From positions 239,001 to 303,000 of the forward strand of contig JAVXUO010001736.1 in the NCBI GenBank assembly GCA_033065855.1: a DNA stretch of 64,000 nucleotides. Direction: 5' to 3'. The notes beneath the pieces were generated by a model. It did not search any database. It had not been told where the DNA came from and saw only the letters and a program-made list of their open reading frames with translations. The position numbers were made by a program, and so were the translations under genes. Every line of letters begins with the position of its first letter. The first letter of the stretch is position 1. Shown here in pieces: positions 47,665 to 60,012 of the stretch. Origin of the DNA: Escallonia rubra (taxonomy: Eukaryota > Streptophyta > Magnoliopsida > Escalloniales > Escalloniaceae).

Positions 47665-49308
47665 ACAATGTCTGATTTCGTGGCGAGTTCCAACACCCAC
47701 GTAGATGCTAGTTGCTAGTGATCCGTATTTAGGACAAACATTTCAAACATTGGAAGAAGCCGAAGAATGTTTTCGAGCGTATTCATTGAGGGTTAGTTTT
47801 GGCATTGGAATAAAGATTACAAGAACAAGCAACATAACAAAAAAAATATGATCTCGCTCAGTGTTATTAAAAGCGCGCCTAGGCGCAAGGCGCGCTAAGG
47901 CGCAACCCCAGCACTTCGCCTAGGCTAGGCTCAGTGCGTTGAAGAAGGCGCGCGCCTGGACTCATCAGGCGCAAAGGCGCAAGGCGCTGCACGGCACGGG
48001 AGGCGCACGTCTAGGCGCAACAGTGCAGCTTTCTCTCACGGTCTCACCTGCCGAGATTCTTGTTGTTCCGGCCACTGCTCCGCCGAGATTCTTTGCCTTG
48101 CTGGCTGCTGCTCGAGCTCGACTGCTCCGCCGAAGCAGCCTCTCTCTCACAGTCTCACATGCCGCATCGCCTTTGCCGTTGCCGTCGAAAGCTCGTCGCT
48201 CCGGCCGCATCTCCTTTCCCTTTGCTGCTCGGCTGCTCCATCGAATTTGCTCTAGTTCCCGACGCCGTCACTGCTGCTACCATGTACCGCTGCTGCTGGG
48301 CTACTCCAATTGAAGACTTCTGGTCTCTCTCTCTCTCTCGCGGTCACTGTTGCTTCTCTCCGTCTGTTTTGATTTGTGAGAGAGAGTCGTGTGTTGACTA
48401 ATGTCTCTTTGTAGTTTGCATCAACAAATAAAAAGTATGTTTTAAACACATTCATGTCCATTTTCATACCGTCTCATTTGTTAATAAAAGTAAATTACTA
48501 CTCTATTTGATTCACAGTCAAATAAAAACACAGATAAATATAATGTTCTGAATTTTTTTAGTCTTTGAAAGTTGAAACCTCTTCTAGTCTTTGAAAGTTT
48601 GTTAATTATTATGTTCTGAAATTTTTTTACGTAATTATATTGTTTTCATGCACTATTATTTATTTATTTTTATTTATTTTAATATTGCGCCTCGCTTCGA
48701 AAAGGCGCGCGCCTGCGCCTAGGCTCCGGGGACCTTTTGCGCCTTAGGTGTGCCTGCGCCTTTAATAACACTGATTCTCGCTTATACAAGTGTCATAGGG
48801 ACAGAAACCCAGTGCAAAATGAGACACGCGTAGGCAACGATGACAGTGATGACGAAATAGGATATTCACGTAAAAGGCGGGACTGCTTTGCGTGCACGAA
48901 TTGCCAGGTCAAGATGTTCGTAAGCCATAAACCCAAGCAAGATCATTGGCTTATTACCAGCCTGGAACTGGCACACAATCACCCGTTAGTAACCCCTTCT
49001 AAGGTGAGTCAGATGCATCAACACAAGAAGATGGGTAAGGTCACGAGGAGCCTAATTCACACAATGAGCAATGCGCGGATAGGACCTACCGAGATTGTTA
49101 ATGTTCTTGCTGAACAGGCTGGGGGAATTCAAAATTATAGCTTTAACACGACAGACGTTCGTAACGCGGTCCGAACCCATAGACGAGCCGCGTATGACCT
49201 CAATGATGCTCAATCCACAATGAGCCTATGGATCGAGGTGATCGGAACACATAAATTTTTCATACCTCCTCTATCATTCGTAGGAAACATAATGACATCT
49301 ACTTATTG
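47665..49308 (+). pseudogene. FAR1-type DNA-binding domain pseudogene, split by a hAT element
   Basis: The 5' piece (about 47717-47858) encodes DPYLGQTFQTLEEAEECF, RAYSLRVSFGIGIKITRTSN and KK. After the inserted element the 3' piece (48775-49308) encodes SRLYKCHRDRNP, then RRDCFACTNCQVKMFV and HWLITSLELAHNHPL. This is the Cys-Cys-His-His arrangement of the FAR1/MULE-type WRKY-GCM1 finger. It is followed by a helical segment (AEQAGGIQNYSFNTTDVRNA) typical of these proteins. In-frame stops, a frameshift at the A-run near 47840 and the hAT insertion break it. No MULE transposase catalytic domain follows. Confidence 0.8.
47859..48774. mobile_element. hAT-like non-autonomous element with CCTAGGCGC-rich ends, in the FAR1 pseudogene
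   Basis: Ends CAGTGTTATTAAAAGCGCGC and, inverted, CAGTGTTATTAAAGGCGCAG. Flanks ATCTCGCT (47851-47858) and TTCTCGCT (48775-48782) match at 7 of 8. The disrupted FAR1 coding sequence on both sides confirms an insertion. The interior is GC-rich (47870-48380) then AT-rich. Long frames in it show no domain. The ends resemble those of the element at 13258-13920. Confidence 0.85.
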
Positions 49309-49440
49309 AAAGACAGTCGGGGTTTGCTTCAATCAAATGAAGAGAATATAAGGCAGATTTTACTTGTAACTTTTAGAATTTATTTACCCGTCTCTTGCAC
49401 CGTGGCTTCAAGCCATTTATTTACCTTTAAATACCCTTTC

Positions 49441-50300
49441 TTCCGATCAGGTTCAAATGTTGACCCAACCTTTTACAGATACTAAGATTACAAAAGCTGG
49501 GTTTCTCATGAAAAGTTTAAAGTCTCTTGGTCCTAATGGTTTTCTAGCGATAGTTTTTTCTCGTTGTTGGGAATTTATGGGACCCCTTGTTACCAAAGGA
49601 GTATTATCCATCCTGAATCCCAATCATGTGCTCCAAGAGGTGAATAATACCTTTTTAACCCTTATTCCAGAAAAGTTCTTGCCCAGAGTTAGCAATTGAT
49701 TTTCGACCAATCAACCTCTTTAATGCCGTCTATAATATTATTGCTAAAGTCCTTTTTTTGAGTCGCTCGTCTCTGGTTATGAACTCCTTAATTTCACCCT
49801 TTCAAAAGGTTTTTTGACTTGCCAAATCTCTAACAATGTTATTGTGGCTCAAGAATTGACTTCATATGTCAATAAAAGAAGAAAAGGACGGGCAATGTTT
49901 ATTACTCCTAAGTTAGACATGAGCAAAGCTTTTGATCGCTTGCTTTGGAATTATTAAAAAAATATGGACGGGCATGCATTTCCCGACTACTTGGATTCAG
50001 CTCATCTTGCAGTATGTAACTACTGTGTCATATTCTATCATTGTTAATGGTGCTCTTACCCCTTCCGTTGTTCCTAAGTGAGGTATCAGAGAAGGGGATC
50101 TCCTTTCCCTTCTTCTCTTTGTCCTCTGCTCGGAAGTACTTTCAGTATCTTCGCTTCAAGCTGAAAAATCTGGTCGGATTTCAGGCATCAAAGTTGGTAG
50201 AAATTCTTCGCCTATCACACCCCTTATATATGCTGACAATATCCTTTTGTTTCTTAAACTTCAAAAGAATTTTGTGTTGAAAGTTTATGAGGTAAGTGTT
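49441..50300 (+). pseudogene. LINE (L1-type) reverse transcriptase fragment
   Basis: Readable pieces in shifting frames match non-LTR retrotransposon RT: KSLGPNGFLAIVFSRCWEF, NNTFLTLIPEK, IVAQELTSYVNKRRKGRA, LDMSKAFDRLLWNY, TTVSYSIIVNGALTPSVVP, GIREGDLLSLLLFVLCSEVL, and the catalytic-site region IYADNILLFLKLQ (50226-50264). The conserved YADD appears as YADN. Stops and frameshifts occur throughout. Neither the N-terminal endonuclease nor the 3' end is present. It stops where duplicated block copy 2 begins. Confidence 0.88.
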
Positions 50301-50788
50301 CTTTTATCCCGATACTGTCTTAATTGAAGTCGTACGCTCTAAAGGTGCTTCAAAGAGCCTTTCTTTTAAGCTCTAAAGTTGCTTTATCTCCACCAGATTC
50401 TAATACGGAAGAGGGGGCACGATTGAGAATTACAATACAAAGGCTCCTCGACTTTCTTCTATTGAAGGACTCTAATTTTTCTTGTAATAATACGAAGAGG
50501 ACAAGAGTTTGTTCATCAAGTGACGAGGCAAGCAACACAGAGGGGTTATTATTATTTTTTTAGGATGGCCCTATCTCGCTGTCATCTCTTCCAGAATCGG
50601 CAAGACATGTATCCAGGCTTTATTTTATGAAAGACTTTAATTTTCTGCTTAGAATTGTGCCTGAATTCTAAGATACTCTTCTTTCTTTGTTTTTGTATAG
50701 TAAATGATCACGGACTTTCTTTGAATGACGAGAATGACAAATGTTGTTCTTAGAGGACGGAAAGTCGGCAATGCTGCTTAATGAACAC

Positions 50789-51653
50789 AGGTCAATTGCA
50801 TTCAGCACCCCCAGGTTTTTACGTGGTAGCGTGCTGCACCACAAAGTTATTTTTAGCTATCTGACACCGCATACTTTTATAAGTGTAGTGCCCAACACCC
50901 TCTATCCAAATTCTGGCCAAATTTTTAGATTTTTTTTTAATCACCTGAACTTAGGGGGGTATTTTTGAAATATCAAGTGAAACCCTAATCTCTATCACCT
51001 CCTTGTGCCGCCAACCCCCTTGCACCGGCATCTCACGCCGGTGCCCCACTTTTCTGCCGGCAGCACCCCTCCCTCCCATCGGCGACGCTGACCTCCCCTA
51101 TCTTCCTTCCTCTTCTCTCCCTCCACCCCCCGCAGTCGCAACAACCATTCCCCTTGCCTTACTGCCCCTCATTCGGCCTCTCATGCCAGCAGAGTGCCTC
51201 GCCCTGCCGGCGACGTTGACACGCCATCCTTCTCTATTCCTTCCTCTTCTCTCCCCCTACCCCTCGTAGCTGCAACAGGCCTCGCGTCGCCGCCCCTTGC
51301 CCCTTTTTCAGCATCTCACACCGATGTCCCTATCCGTCGGCAGCGTCCCTCCCCCCATTGACGATGCCCACCCCCCCCCCTCTTCCTTCCTCTTTTCTCC
51401 CCTGCCCCCGCGGCCGCAACAGCCACTCACCAAACCCATTACCGTCTTCCATTCTTTTTTTTAATCTTTCTGACCAAAATGCCCTCCTTGTTTGAGTTAA
51501 ATTACTTATCCGGTGAGGCTGTTGGCCTGAATTTGGACGGAGTGTGTTGGGTACCACACTTATGAAAGTTTGAGATGACAGATAGCTAAAAATAACTTTG
51601 TGGTACGGAGAGTTACCGCGTGAAAACTTGGGGGTGCCGAATACAATTGACCC
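50789..51653. mobile_element. MULE C: Mutator-like element with about 110-bp TIRs
   Basis: The left end GGTCAATTGCATTCAGCACC and the inverted right end GGTCAATTGTATTCGGCACC remain similar for about 110 bp (AAAGTTATTTTTAGCTATCT is shared). TAATGAACAC flanks both sides (50779-50788, 51654-51663), fitting a 9-bp Mutator duplication with one ambiguous edge base. Copy 1 of the duplicated block shows the empty site at 37269-37277 (TAATGAACAGTGG). The interior is GC-rich with three imperfect units of about 130 bp. It matches the interior of MULE D in inverse orientation. Confidence 0.92.
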
Positions 51654-52374
51654 TAATGAACACTATGTGCTTGAACCATGCTCTTTTCAGTTAATGGCCA
51701 AGAATCTCGACCATACATAACAATGGGCACTTAAGCAAATAGTGACGATGAAGGGAAGTGGCCACAACAAGCCGGTGAAGCTAATCCACCATCTTCTGCC
51801 AGTGAAGCTATCGCAATGGTTACTGCCCGTGTAAGGATCGACTTCCTATGTTTTTCTGTTTTACCTATCAAATTTTATTGTTCTCTTGGCGTACGCGAAG
51901 ACATATTTTTCTATCCACTCCTAATCTTAGAGCACTCAAAATTTTGCCTTTTCTTCTTGATTCGCCTGTAAGCAAGCCTGTGTGACTTCTTTTCCATTGC
52001 GAGACACTAATGAGCCGTGAAATAGATGTTGAAGGCGAATTTCACTTTCTCCGTAATCACAGCATTTTAAGGCGTGAAAATAGTCATTTACACTTTTTTT
52101 TTCTTAAATTGAAAGGGGACAAGTTTTGTTTTTCGCTTGGATCTAACATTTTTAGATACCAATATCACAAACATAAAGGAGTCAAAGCAATCCCGTAAGA
52201 ATATTGTTCCTCGAGCTTCTTTTTGGATGCCCCTAGGAGGGTGATATCTTTTGAGTTTGGCGCAGTATCTCTTCTCCTCAAGTTCAAGAAGGTCAGCACT
52301 GGAATGTGGGTGCGCACAAGAGAAGATCAACAAATTTCTGGCATGACCACCAGGTCTGTGAGATAAAGGATTTA

Positions 52375-53014
52375 GAGCCCGTTTGAGATTGACTCAGAAA
52401 AGTAGAATTCTACTTAAATCTTAATCAGTTTTCAAAATCAAATTTAATCTACTTTAAGCATAATCACTTTAATGTTTGGCAAAAGTAGTTATAAACTAAC
52501 TTAAAATTATAAAAGTGTTTGGATAAAAGATGCTAAAATCAGCTCATCTATGACAAAATGACCATCGAGGATACTTAATAAATAAATGTTTAATATCCAT
52601 TTAGAAAGATGATGTTAAAATAAATTTCATATGCAAATAACTATACTACACAAATAAATTATCACAAAGTTATTTTCGTCCATCTATAAAAGTTATTTAT
52701 TTATTACTTTAAATTAAAAACACGTACGATCTCACATTAGTGCTTATAGTACATCAACTTTTGCAAATTAGTCAAAGGGCATGTGATGTTCTTTTGTGAG
52801 AAATATGAGGATAGTATGGTAAATTAGAAGGTCAAACCTGATTACGAGAAAAGTGATTATTTTATAGTCCTCACTCTCCAGAATTATGGATTTAATCAGT
52901 TTTGAGCTTTTTTAGGTAGATTAAATCTCTTAATCTACTTTGCCAAACATCCACAAACTTGATTTAATCTAGATTAAATCAGATTTGATCATTCCAAAAT
53001 CAATCACAAACATG
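52375..53014. mobile_element. PIF/Harbinger-like (Tourist-type) MITE, 640 bp
   Basis: It begins GAGCCCGTTTGAGATTGA and, inverted, CATGTTTGTGATTGA. It is flanked by TTA on both sides (52372-52374, 53015-53017), the typical Harbinger target. Copy 1 of the block shows the uninterrupted GGATTTAATCTATT near 38001-38014. No coding capacity. Confidence 0.8.
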
Positions 53015-53477
53015 TTAATCTATTATATGTGTTCTTCTCCTCAGGATGACTCTGCAAGTAGCTTGAGTTGTAGTTCAAGAAAAGAAGACTTGAAAAATAA
53101 GTGGTTGAGTGTTTCGCTCTCAGCTTCTTCATTTGTTGTTGGAGTCTTGGTTTTCGGTATAAGACGATAGGGCAGATTCTTCGGGTAGACGATCTGACTC
53201 TCACCTCTCCTGTCTAATAGGAGGTCTTTAACCTCTCCTCAAGTAAGGGAAGTCTCCCCTTCAACTACTAGTTTACAAGGGTAAAATCCTTGAGATACCA
53301 CTCTCTTAAAAGAAAGATTTGTCCCTTTCCCGGTAGGTAGGTCGAGTAACTTCATTCCTTGGCACTATCAGCTTCTTAAGGAAGGCATAGGTTCTCCATC
53401 AACTTCTTAAGGAAGGCATAGGTTCTCCGGGATAATCGAGTATAATCGAAAGCCTTGAAGATCATCTCAGAGTGAGG

Positions 53478-55252
53478 AGATGAAGATGGAATTGGATGGG
53501 GCAAGTCAAGTGTAGGGCGTAAGTCTAATGTTAGCTCAATTAGATATTTCCTAAGGAGACCTTAGGGTAGGAAGATATTGAGAATTCTCTATATGTTTTG
53601 GCGTAGGTTGTAAGAACATGCAATCCCCTATAAAATCATCACGGCAGGCTTGTTTGGATAGGCTCCCTACAATGAAAGGTGGTTCAAATGCAGATTGTAC
53701 GTTTTGATGCCATCATGAAGTAACACATGTTGTTGGAGTGTCCTATGCTTCGGATGGTGCACTTTCAGATGGTTCTCTCGATTGAATTCGGATATCAGGT
53801 CAGCTTTTTTTGCCCAATTGCAGGGACTCCTCCATGCATCCTGTACTTTTAAGCAAACTTGGACAGAGGAATGAGGTTATCTTGCATTCAACTTCCAAGC
53901 CCAGAAGATAAGATGGATGCTGAAGAATTTAGGGTTTGGAAGGATAAACTGGACAAGAGTACGTCATCCTCTATGTCTCCCGTTGAGGGAAGCCTTTTAA
54001 GGCCAAGTGTCAAGGAAAAATCTACGTAGCCTGCATTCACACTTCTAGTACCTCTAGCAGGTATTCAGGTTTGGAGTTTGTCTTTGACGTTAATGGGGGT
54101 GATGATCCTGGCACCCTTCACGGTTACAAAGAGCTCTGGATAACAGTTGACTGCAATCTACATACAAAACACCTGCGACGGTTGTGGGTGTGTTCGGTCG
54201 TCATAAGGGGCCGTCGTGTCAGCTTCCGGTAACGCTCTCTCTCTTGAGATGCTGCCCTGCCCTTCCCCTTTTTTCTAAACAAGGTTCTTGATTGGGCCAT
54301 TGACCAAGGCATCTCTTAGCCCATCTTTGGCCGTCTTTGAGTGCTTTCGGAACCACGTGTGAGATCGAACTGGCATCCTCAAGCCGCACGCTCAAGAACA
54401 TCCCGAGCATGGCCTAGACGAAGTTGACAAGAACTGAACGAGCTACACGGTATCGCTCTGGGCCTTGCCCAGTTGGCTATGGTCAGTTGTACTTTTACTA
54501 TTCCATGATCAAGGTCTTAGAGCTTTACGAATAAATGAAGCAATAATCACCAAAAGCAAAGAACCCGATGAGCGACAACAGAGCTATGGTCAGTTGTACT
54601 TTTACTATTCCATGATCAAGGTCTTAGAGCTTTACGAATAAATGAAGCAATAATCACCAAAAGCAAAGAACCCGATGAGCGACAACAGAACGCAGTTCAA
54701 CCCTTTGCCTATGTCATTGCTCCTTGTTAAATTTTGTCTATGTCATTGCGCGTTGTTACCTTGAGCTTCGAGAATTCCCCTAATCCATCAGGTGTGCCTA
54801 ATAATCTTTGGCGCTTAGACACGCTTCGTGAATGCTATGCAAACTCCAAAGTAGCTCAATGCCAGCTAAAGGTTTAGGTTGGATTTTTCTTCTGAGTTGC
54901 ACTTGTTTGTTCAACCAGCAGATACTGTTGATAGTAATCTGAACCAGCAATGTCTTGATAGTTTTGGCCTACTTCCCAGTGTCATTAATCAGCTTCAGAT
55001 TCAGTGTTAAATAGCGATACAGGTAAACTCTAAAAGCATTGTTAGTGATACTAGTGCTTCGTAAGGTAAGGCGTAAAACACAAACAACCAAGTCTATTGC
55101 AGATTAGTCTTACACTGAGAACACTATCATGTTGTAAAGACAGTTTGAACTAAGATTAGCCGGAAATAAGCTAAAAACATTGAGATTATAACAGGACAGC
55201 AGCATATTTTGCATTTCATGTCAGGGATGCGTTCTATAATTGCACCTCCAGG
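53478..55252. other. Intergenic, no gene recognised; 107-bp tandem duplication
   Basis: No supported coding region. A tandem pair, 54476-54582 and 54583-54689, is identical as far as I can read. This region is the 3' flank of LSM3 on the - strand. Confidence 0.55.
54476..54689. repeat. Perfect 107-bp tandem duplication
   Basis: GCTATGGTCAGTTGTACTTT through CGATGAGCGACAACAGA occurs twice back to back with no difference seen, implying a recent event or an assembly duplication. Confidence 0.93.
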
Positions 55253-58200
55253 TCAAGCAGTCCTAAGTGGAGGAGAAACCAGAATAACACCATCTCCTCG
55301 AACAAAGAGAAAAGGGACTGTGCGCCTTGTGGTCTGAAATCGAAGCCAAACAAAAATGTAAAGGCAAAGTGATCGCCTGAGATGATTAATATGAAAAAGT
55401 TGAAAAGAATGAATAACTACAAAGCATCACCATATATCGAGCATTTGATGCCCCCTCAGCATATTGAAAAAGTTGAGACCTATAATCCTTTTTTCTTTTC
55501 TTTGCTTTTCTCCTGATTATATGTAGATATGGATGGCAATCTTTTGCTCTTAATTGGTGACACTCGCCATGGAACCTCGTACTTGCAAGAACATATCCGT
55601 ATAATAAAATCAATTTCAAGAGCATCCATGGTTGTTAAGCGAAAAAGCGCCAAATGCCCAAGGCAAGAGGCATAAGGCGAGAGACGAGGCACCAGCCAGA
55701 GCTTTATACAAAACTTGATATGTAGGACAAATTAGTCCAAAAAAGGTCATTTGACGAAATTTGAAAGCCAAATGCAGGGTAAGATGTAAATTACGCAAAT
55801 ATTACATAAAAAAGGACTGAGAATTAGAGAAGAGTATAATCACAACTATCAAATAAACTTAGCTAAAAGTAGTGGTGCAGACAGTGGTTCGCCTTTTCCT
55901 TTTGGTTTTTTGCATTAAAGTCTTTCACACTCTTGGGCCTTTGACCTTTTTCTTTTAAGTTTTCACCCTTTCATCTTTTAGTCTTTGATCCCATGCTTGA
56001 GCGAGAAAGGCATGTGCCTCTTTAAGTGCGCGCCAGTCACCTAAGCTCGTCTCTCGCCTGGGTCACTTTGACAAATGAGAGCATTTGTGCAGTAACAAAT
56101 GAAAAAGGAAGGAGTTCTCCGTGTAAAAACTCCAACCAACTCCTTAAAGTACAACCAAACAGCGAACTTTAAGGAGGTAAGGATTCAAACGCGAAGTATC
56201 CTGAAAGTTACACAACACCAATGGCATCTTATACTTCCAATTCCTGTTTTAAATCGCATATGTAAGAGTAACCTCAAACTCATCGCCAACTAGTATTGTG
56301 TCCTCATTTCCCCACCCCCCACAAAAACCCCTGGTGCCTTTCCACTGCAAAACCAAAATGCTTCACAACTCTACCCACTCACTCCAACTATCTTCATTCA
56401 CAATTCCACCCACTGACTCCAAATATGCCCTTACTATACGAAATTATCACCATTAAAAAGGACTCTTCTCTTGCTTGGCTCCAAATTCAGCTCAACCAAC
56501 TCTCCCAAATACAAAATTTTTGTCACGGTAAACTAAAGGCTCTTGATATTGTTTCCACTTTTCTCCAAGCGTCATCTTGCTGAAATAAAGACAGAGGAAG
56601 GGTTGAAAAAGCTACCAAACCACGGCTCAGATGTAGGCACCAAGGTACTTCTTTATCATGAGCCATATTAAAAGCAGTAACCACTAAGTTAAGTAAATTA
56701 CAGCTTTGACAACTTATGCGAAAGCTGTATTCGACTGGGGTAACCATTTGACAACTTATGGCACATCATCCCAAATTGCTTTGGCTTTAGCAAGAGGGCC
56801 CCAAATGCAGCCCCATCTAAGAATTTAGTGGGGAAATGCTTTTTATTTTCCATGAAAACCTAACAAAATTACATAGGAAGACACATGCCAAATGCCAATC
56901 TAGTTCCTGTTCTTGACAATGGTAAGGCGTGTACAATTATTCTGGAATTCATTTCAAAAGTTGTGCGCACTAAATCTCTTCGTACTTCAAGGAATCGTTA
57001 CCTCTATTTTTACGGCTAAAAAGGTTTCTGATACTCCAATCAAACACAATTGAAATTAAATGTAACCATAACCCTGAATTCTCCAAGAATTTGATTTCAC
57101 TGGTATGAGCAAGAAGTTTATTGCATTAAATGGTCTGTTTCCGATAATATGAAGTCCTGAGTGGCTGAGTCCTGGAATGAGACCGAGGCAATAAAGATCC
57201 CAGGCAACGGTAGGTAATTAGTTGTTCAATCTTTCTTCTTATCTTTTTAAGCAGGTAATATCAAAACTAAGGAACATAAAAGTAAGATGAGATATGCAAA
57301 ATTAAAGCATACCCTGACAATCTCCTCATAAGTTTCATCATCAATCTCCACAGTTGTAACAATTTCTTCAACATCCCCAAGAATCATATTCAAATGCTGA
57401 TCATAAGCCTACAAAAAATGCCAAATTACACGAAAACAAAGTACGTTAACACAAATCACATAAAACAACTAAAATTCACATTAAAATAAAAGAAAGGATT
57501 CCGGATTCCCTTGTCCAAGTCACATCTCAAATAGGGCCAACAAACGTAGATAGTACAAATTAGATCAAATCGCCCATTTATTGTCGCCAAACGACCATCT
57601 CAAATGGACGACTTGAGTGATATCTTACATGACCTCGGTACAGGTCTCAGGATCAGATACATGTCCAAGTGTCGGATTCATCTAATTTTTAGAATCCAAG
57701 ACACGGGGACATTGGCAAAGCATTTGTATCTTAAAATATCTTTTAATTATTCCCAAGGTAAAGTGGTGTTCTATGTGGCGTGCATTGTTTGCATTGAAAC
57801 TTCTTTTATCTTTGTAGCAACAATGAACCTTTGTGGCATATCCTACGAGAGGTGTCAGATATATATCCCATACCCGTGTTCGAGTGTTGAGAGTCCATTT
57901 AACAGAGCTTGAATGCAAAGTCCTGGTCAAACCATAATTGGTTTTTGATAAGTAACTATTTGTTAGAAAGGCTTGGTCAAAACAACAATCGATTAAGACA
58001 AAATTGCAAATGTGGATAGTCAAAGTCAAGTCTCCAGGAGCAGACTAATGAAAGCACGCAGGCCTGCTTTAACGCATCTCACGTGCATTTAATAAGTGTC
58101 TTCAGCTGCATTTGCTTCTCTTCAGCTCAGCAATTCATTTGCATATAGATCTCTAGTTCAATGAGTGTTACAGGTTTATTCAAACTTATAAAAGCACTAT

Positions 58201-59780
58201 GTGATCAGGATTTAAAGCAGGAAACTCACCCTTCGGCAGGTAAACCCAAATGGCCCTTCTGATTACCATTTTTTTCGTTTCCAATTTCACGTATTTCAAC
58301 ATATGAAAAAGATGCCTAATGGAAAAGAATAGAAACATGTATCGACTTGATTGGGTTCCTTATATCAGAATTACAAAAATAATGCCATTTTATTTTTATA
58401 CCACTTTAAAATATTGAAAATTGTTCAAGTACAATTTTTCTACACATTTTAGGTCATAAAATGGGGGGTCAATCTGATATTATGTTTGCAAGGAGGTGGA
58501 GAATAGTGGTTTCAGTACCTCAGAAAACATAATTTGACTTCGAATACCATTTCTCAACACATTTTAGGGGGGTCAATCTGATATTATGTTTGCAAGGAGG
58601 TGGTGAATAGTGGTTTCAGTACCCCTGAAAATATAATTTGATAATGGTAACCAAACATGTATTACTGAATTCCGAGAAATAGAAAACAGGAAAAAATGGT
58701 AACCAAAAAGGGCGCAAAGTAAAGGGGCTGTATGTTTAGCATTTTTATTTTGTGTTTTTATTTTCATGATTTTCGTATTCAGTTAGAAAATAAGCTCATG
58801 TACTTTTATCATTTTTATCAAAAAAATTTAGCTACTTTTTTTTACATTGGGTTTTTTGGTGGAAAAAGATGAAAACAACTCAGATGTTTTCACCTTTTTG
58901 TCACCCGTTTGTGTAATTTTACCCAAAAGGAAAACAGAAAATAATAGAAGTACACAAAAAAATAATATTTTTTTATCATCATTGCAAAAATCAGGAAATG
59001 AAAATGATAAAAGTACGGGACATCAACTCTATATCAAGTATTCATATTTTCGTCTTGCTGTAAAAAAATATTTTCTTTACACTCCTTCCATTTCATTCAA
59101 TTTTCCCGTCATGGGTTTTTTGCAAACTCCCAGCTAGGTAGCACGGACATGGAAACGGTGTCGGACACCGACACCCCAAGATAGAGTTTAGTAAATGTGA
59201 ACTCTAACTTTGCTCATTGTTTTTACCCTAGCTCAACTAGCCAAATGGCATGTATGTTATCTATCATTCCTACTCGACTTCAATTCAATATCGACAAAAG
59301 GGAGAAAATACAACCGGAACAGAGGAAGTGTCCACGTAGCATAGACAGCCTGAACTGCCCTCATTAACATTTCAAAATCGACGATTATGCACTCACACCC
59401 TCACCGGAAAACTGATCAGTTTAGGTCATAGCGGGGCCTAAGTAAGCCCTAAATTCGACTAACATGATTTTAGGCTTGATTAGGTTCATATTACAAGCTA
59501 TCAGATAGTCATAGCAGAAATCTGGAAAGCATGGGTACTAATTGTCGTTTCAGAACCCTAGCTATAGTAGAGCATGGCAATATTTGAATACCCCCAATTA
59601 GTGATTGCCAAATTGTAAATTCTAGATTTAGGGGCCACAAAACAACGATAGATAGAAAATTACATGGAGCTTGCCGCGAAGTTCGCGGTCGGAGCGGAGC
59701 TTGACGTAGATGCGCTCGTCAAGGCTGAGCCTGATTAGATCCAGTGGCTCTTTCAATGCGCTCTCCTCTTCGGTCGACAT
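55253..59780 (-). CDS. LSM3: LSM3, U6 snRNA-associated Sm-like protein, three exons
   Basis: On the - strand, exon 1 is 59780-59664 (39 codons, start [20 protein letters not shown]). Exon 2 is 57408-57313 (32 codons, [17 protein letters not shown] onward). Exon 3 is 55333-55253 (26 codons plus TGA, ending [20 protein letters not shown]). All junctions are GT-AG in phase 0, and the 97-residue product equals the normal plant LSM3 length. Exon 1 carries Sm motif 1 ([19 protein letters not shown]). Exon 3 carries Sm motif 2 with the FVRGDGV core. LSM3 is a shared subunit of the nuclear LSM2-8 ring, which binds the U6 snRNA 3' end for splicing, and the cytoplasmic LSM1-7 ring for mRNA decay. Introns of 2255 and 1979 bp hold repeat fragments. 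MULE D sits 232 bp upstream of the ATG. I see no coding defect. Confidence 0.96.
55628..56085. repeat. Possible MITE in LSM3 intron 2
   Basis: Near 55630-55690 AAGCGCCAAATGCCCAAGGC and GGCGAGAGACGAGGCACC, and near 55995-56065 CTTTAAGTGCGCGCC and CGTCTCTCGCCTGGGTCAC, form loosely complementary ends. This is reminiscent of the GCGCC-rich hAT-like elements at 13258 and 47859. No target duplication was identified. Confidence 0.35.
58440..58645. repeat. Diverged tandem duplication (about 105-115 bp) in LSM3 intron 1
   Basis: ACACATTTTAGG and GGTCAATCTGATATTATGTT with TGCAAGGAGGTGG and GAATAGTGGTTTCAGTACC occur twice with small indels. Non-coding. Confidence 0.85.
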
Positions 59781-60012
59781 CCCCCTTTCCTTCTTTGCTT
59801 TGCTCTGCTCTGCACTCGCCTCTCTTCTGGTTTGGCTTCTCTCTGTTAGCCAATTGCTCTCTCGTAAAGCCAAAGCCACTTGCTCTGACGGCGACACTCA
59901 AATTGAGTTGCCAAGGCAAAGCCCCCGCTTTATTCACGCAATTTTGGCTAGTGAAGCTCTTTGCAAAATTACGTTTGCCAAGCAGGACCGATAATGGGCT
60001 CGGAAAATTCTA

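Larger units (their letters stand above)
50316..53477 (+). repeat. Duplicated block, copy 2 (partner at 36806-39897)
   Basis: Collinear with copy 1 from TCTAAAGGTGCTTCAAAGAG to GAAGATCATCTCAGAGTG, interrupted by MULE C (50789-51653) and a Harbinger-like element (52375-53014). It also has a short extra segment near 50406-50465 absent from copy 1, and a 30-bp tandem duplication (TTCTTAAGGAAGGCATAGGT twice, 53370-53428). No intact gene. Confidence 0.85.

Noticed and set aside
47939..48401. A 124-codon frame and overlapping frames that look like a small Ser/Leu-rich protein
   Set aside because: They lie inside the hAT-like insertion 47859-48774, which interrupts the FAR1-type pseudogene, and have no recognised motif.
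49441..50300. The LINE fragment as an active reverse transcriptase
   Set aside because: Multiple stops and frameshifts, no endonuclease domain, and the catalytic YADD reads YADN.
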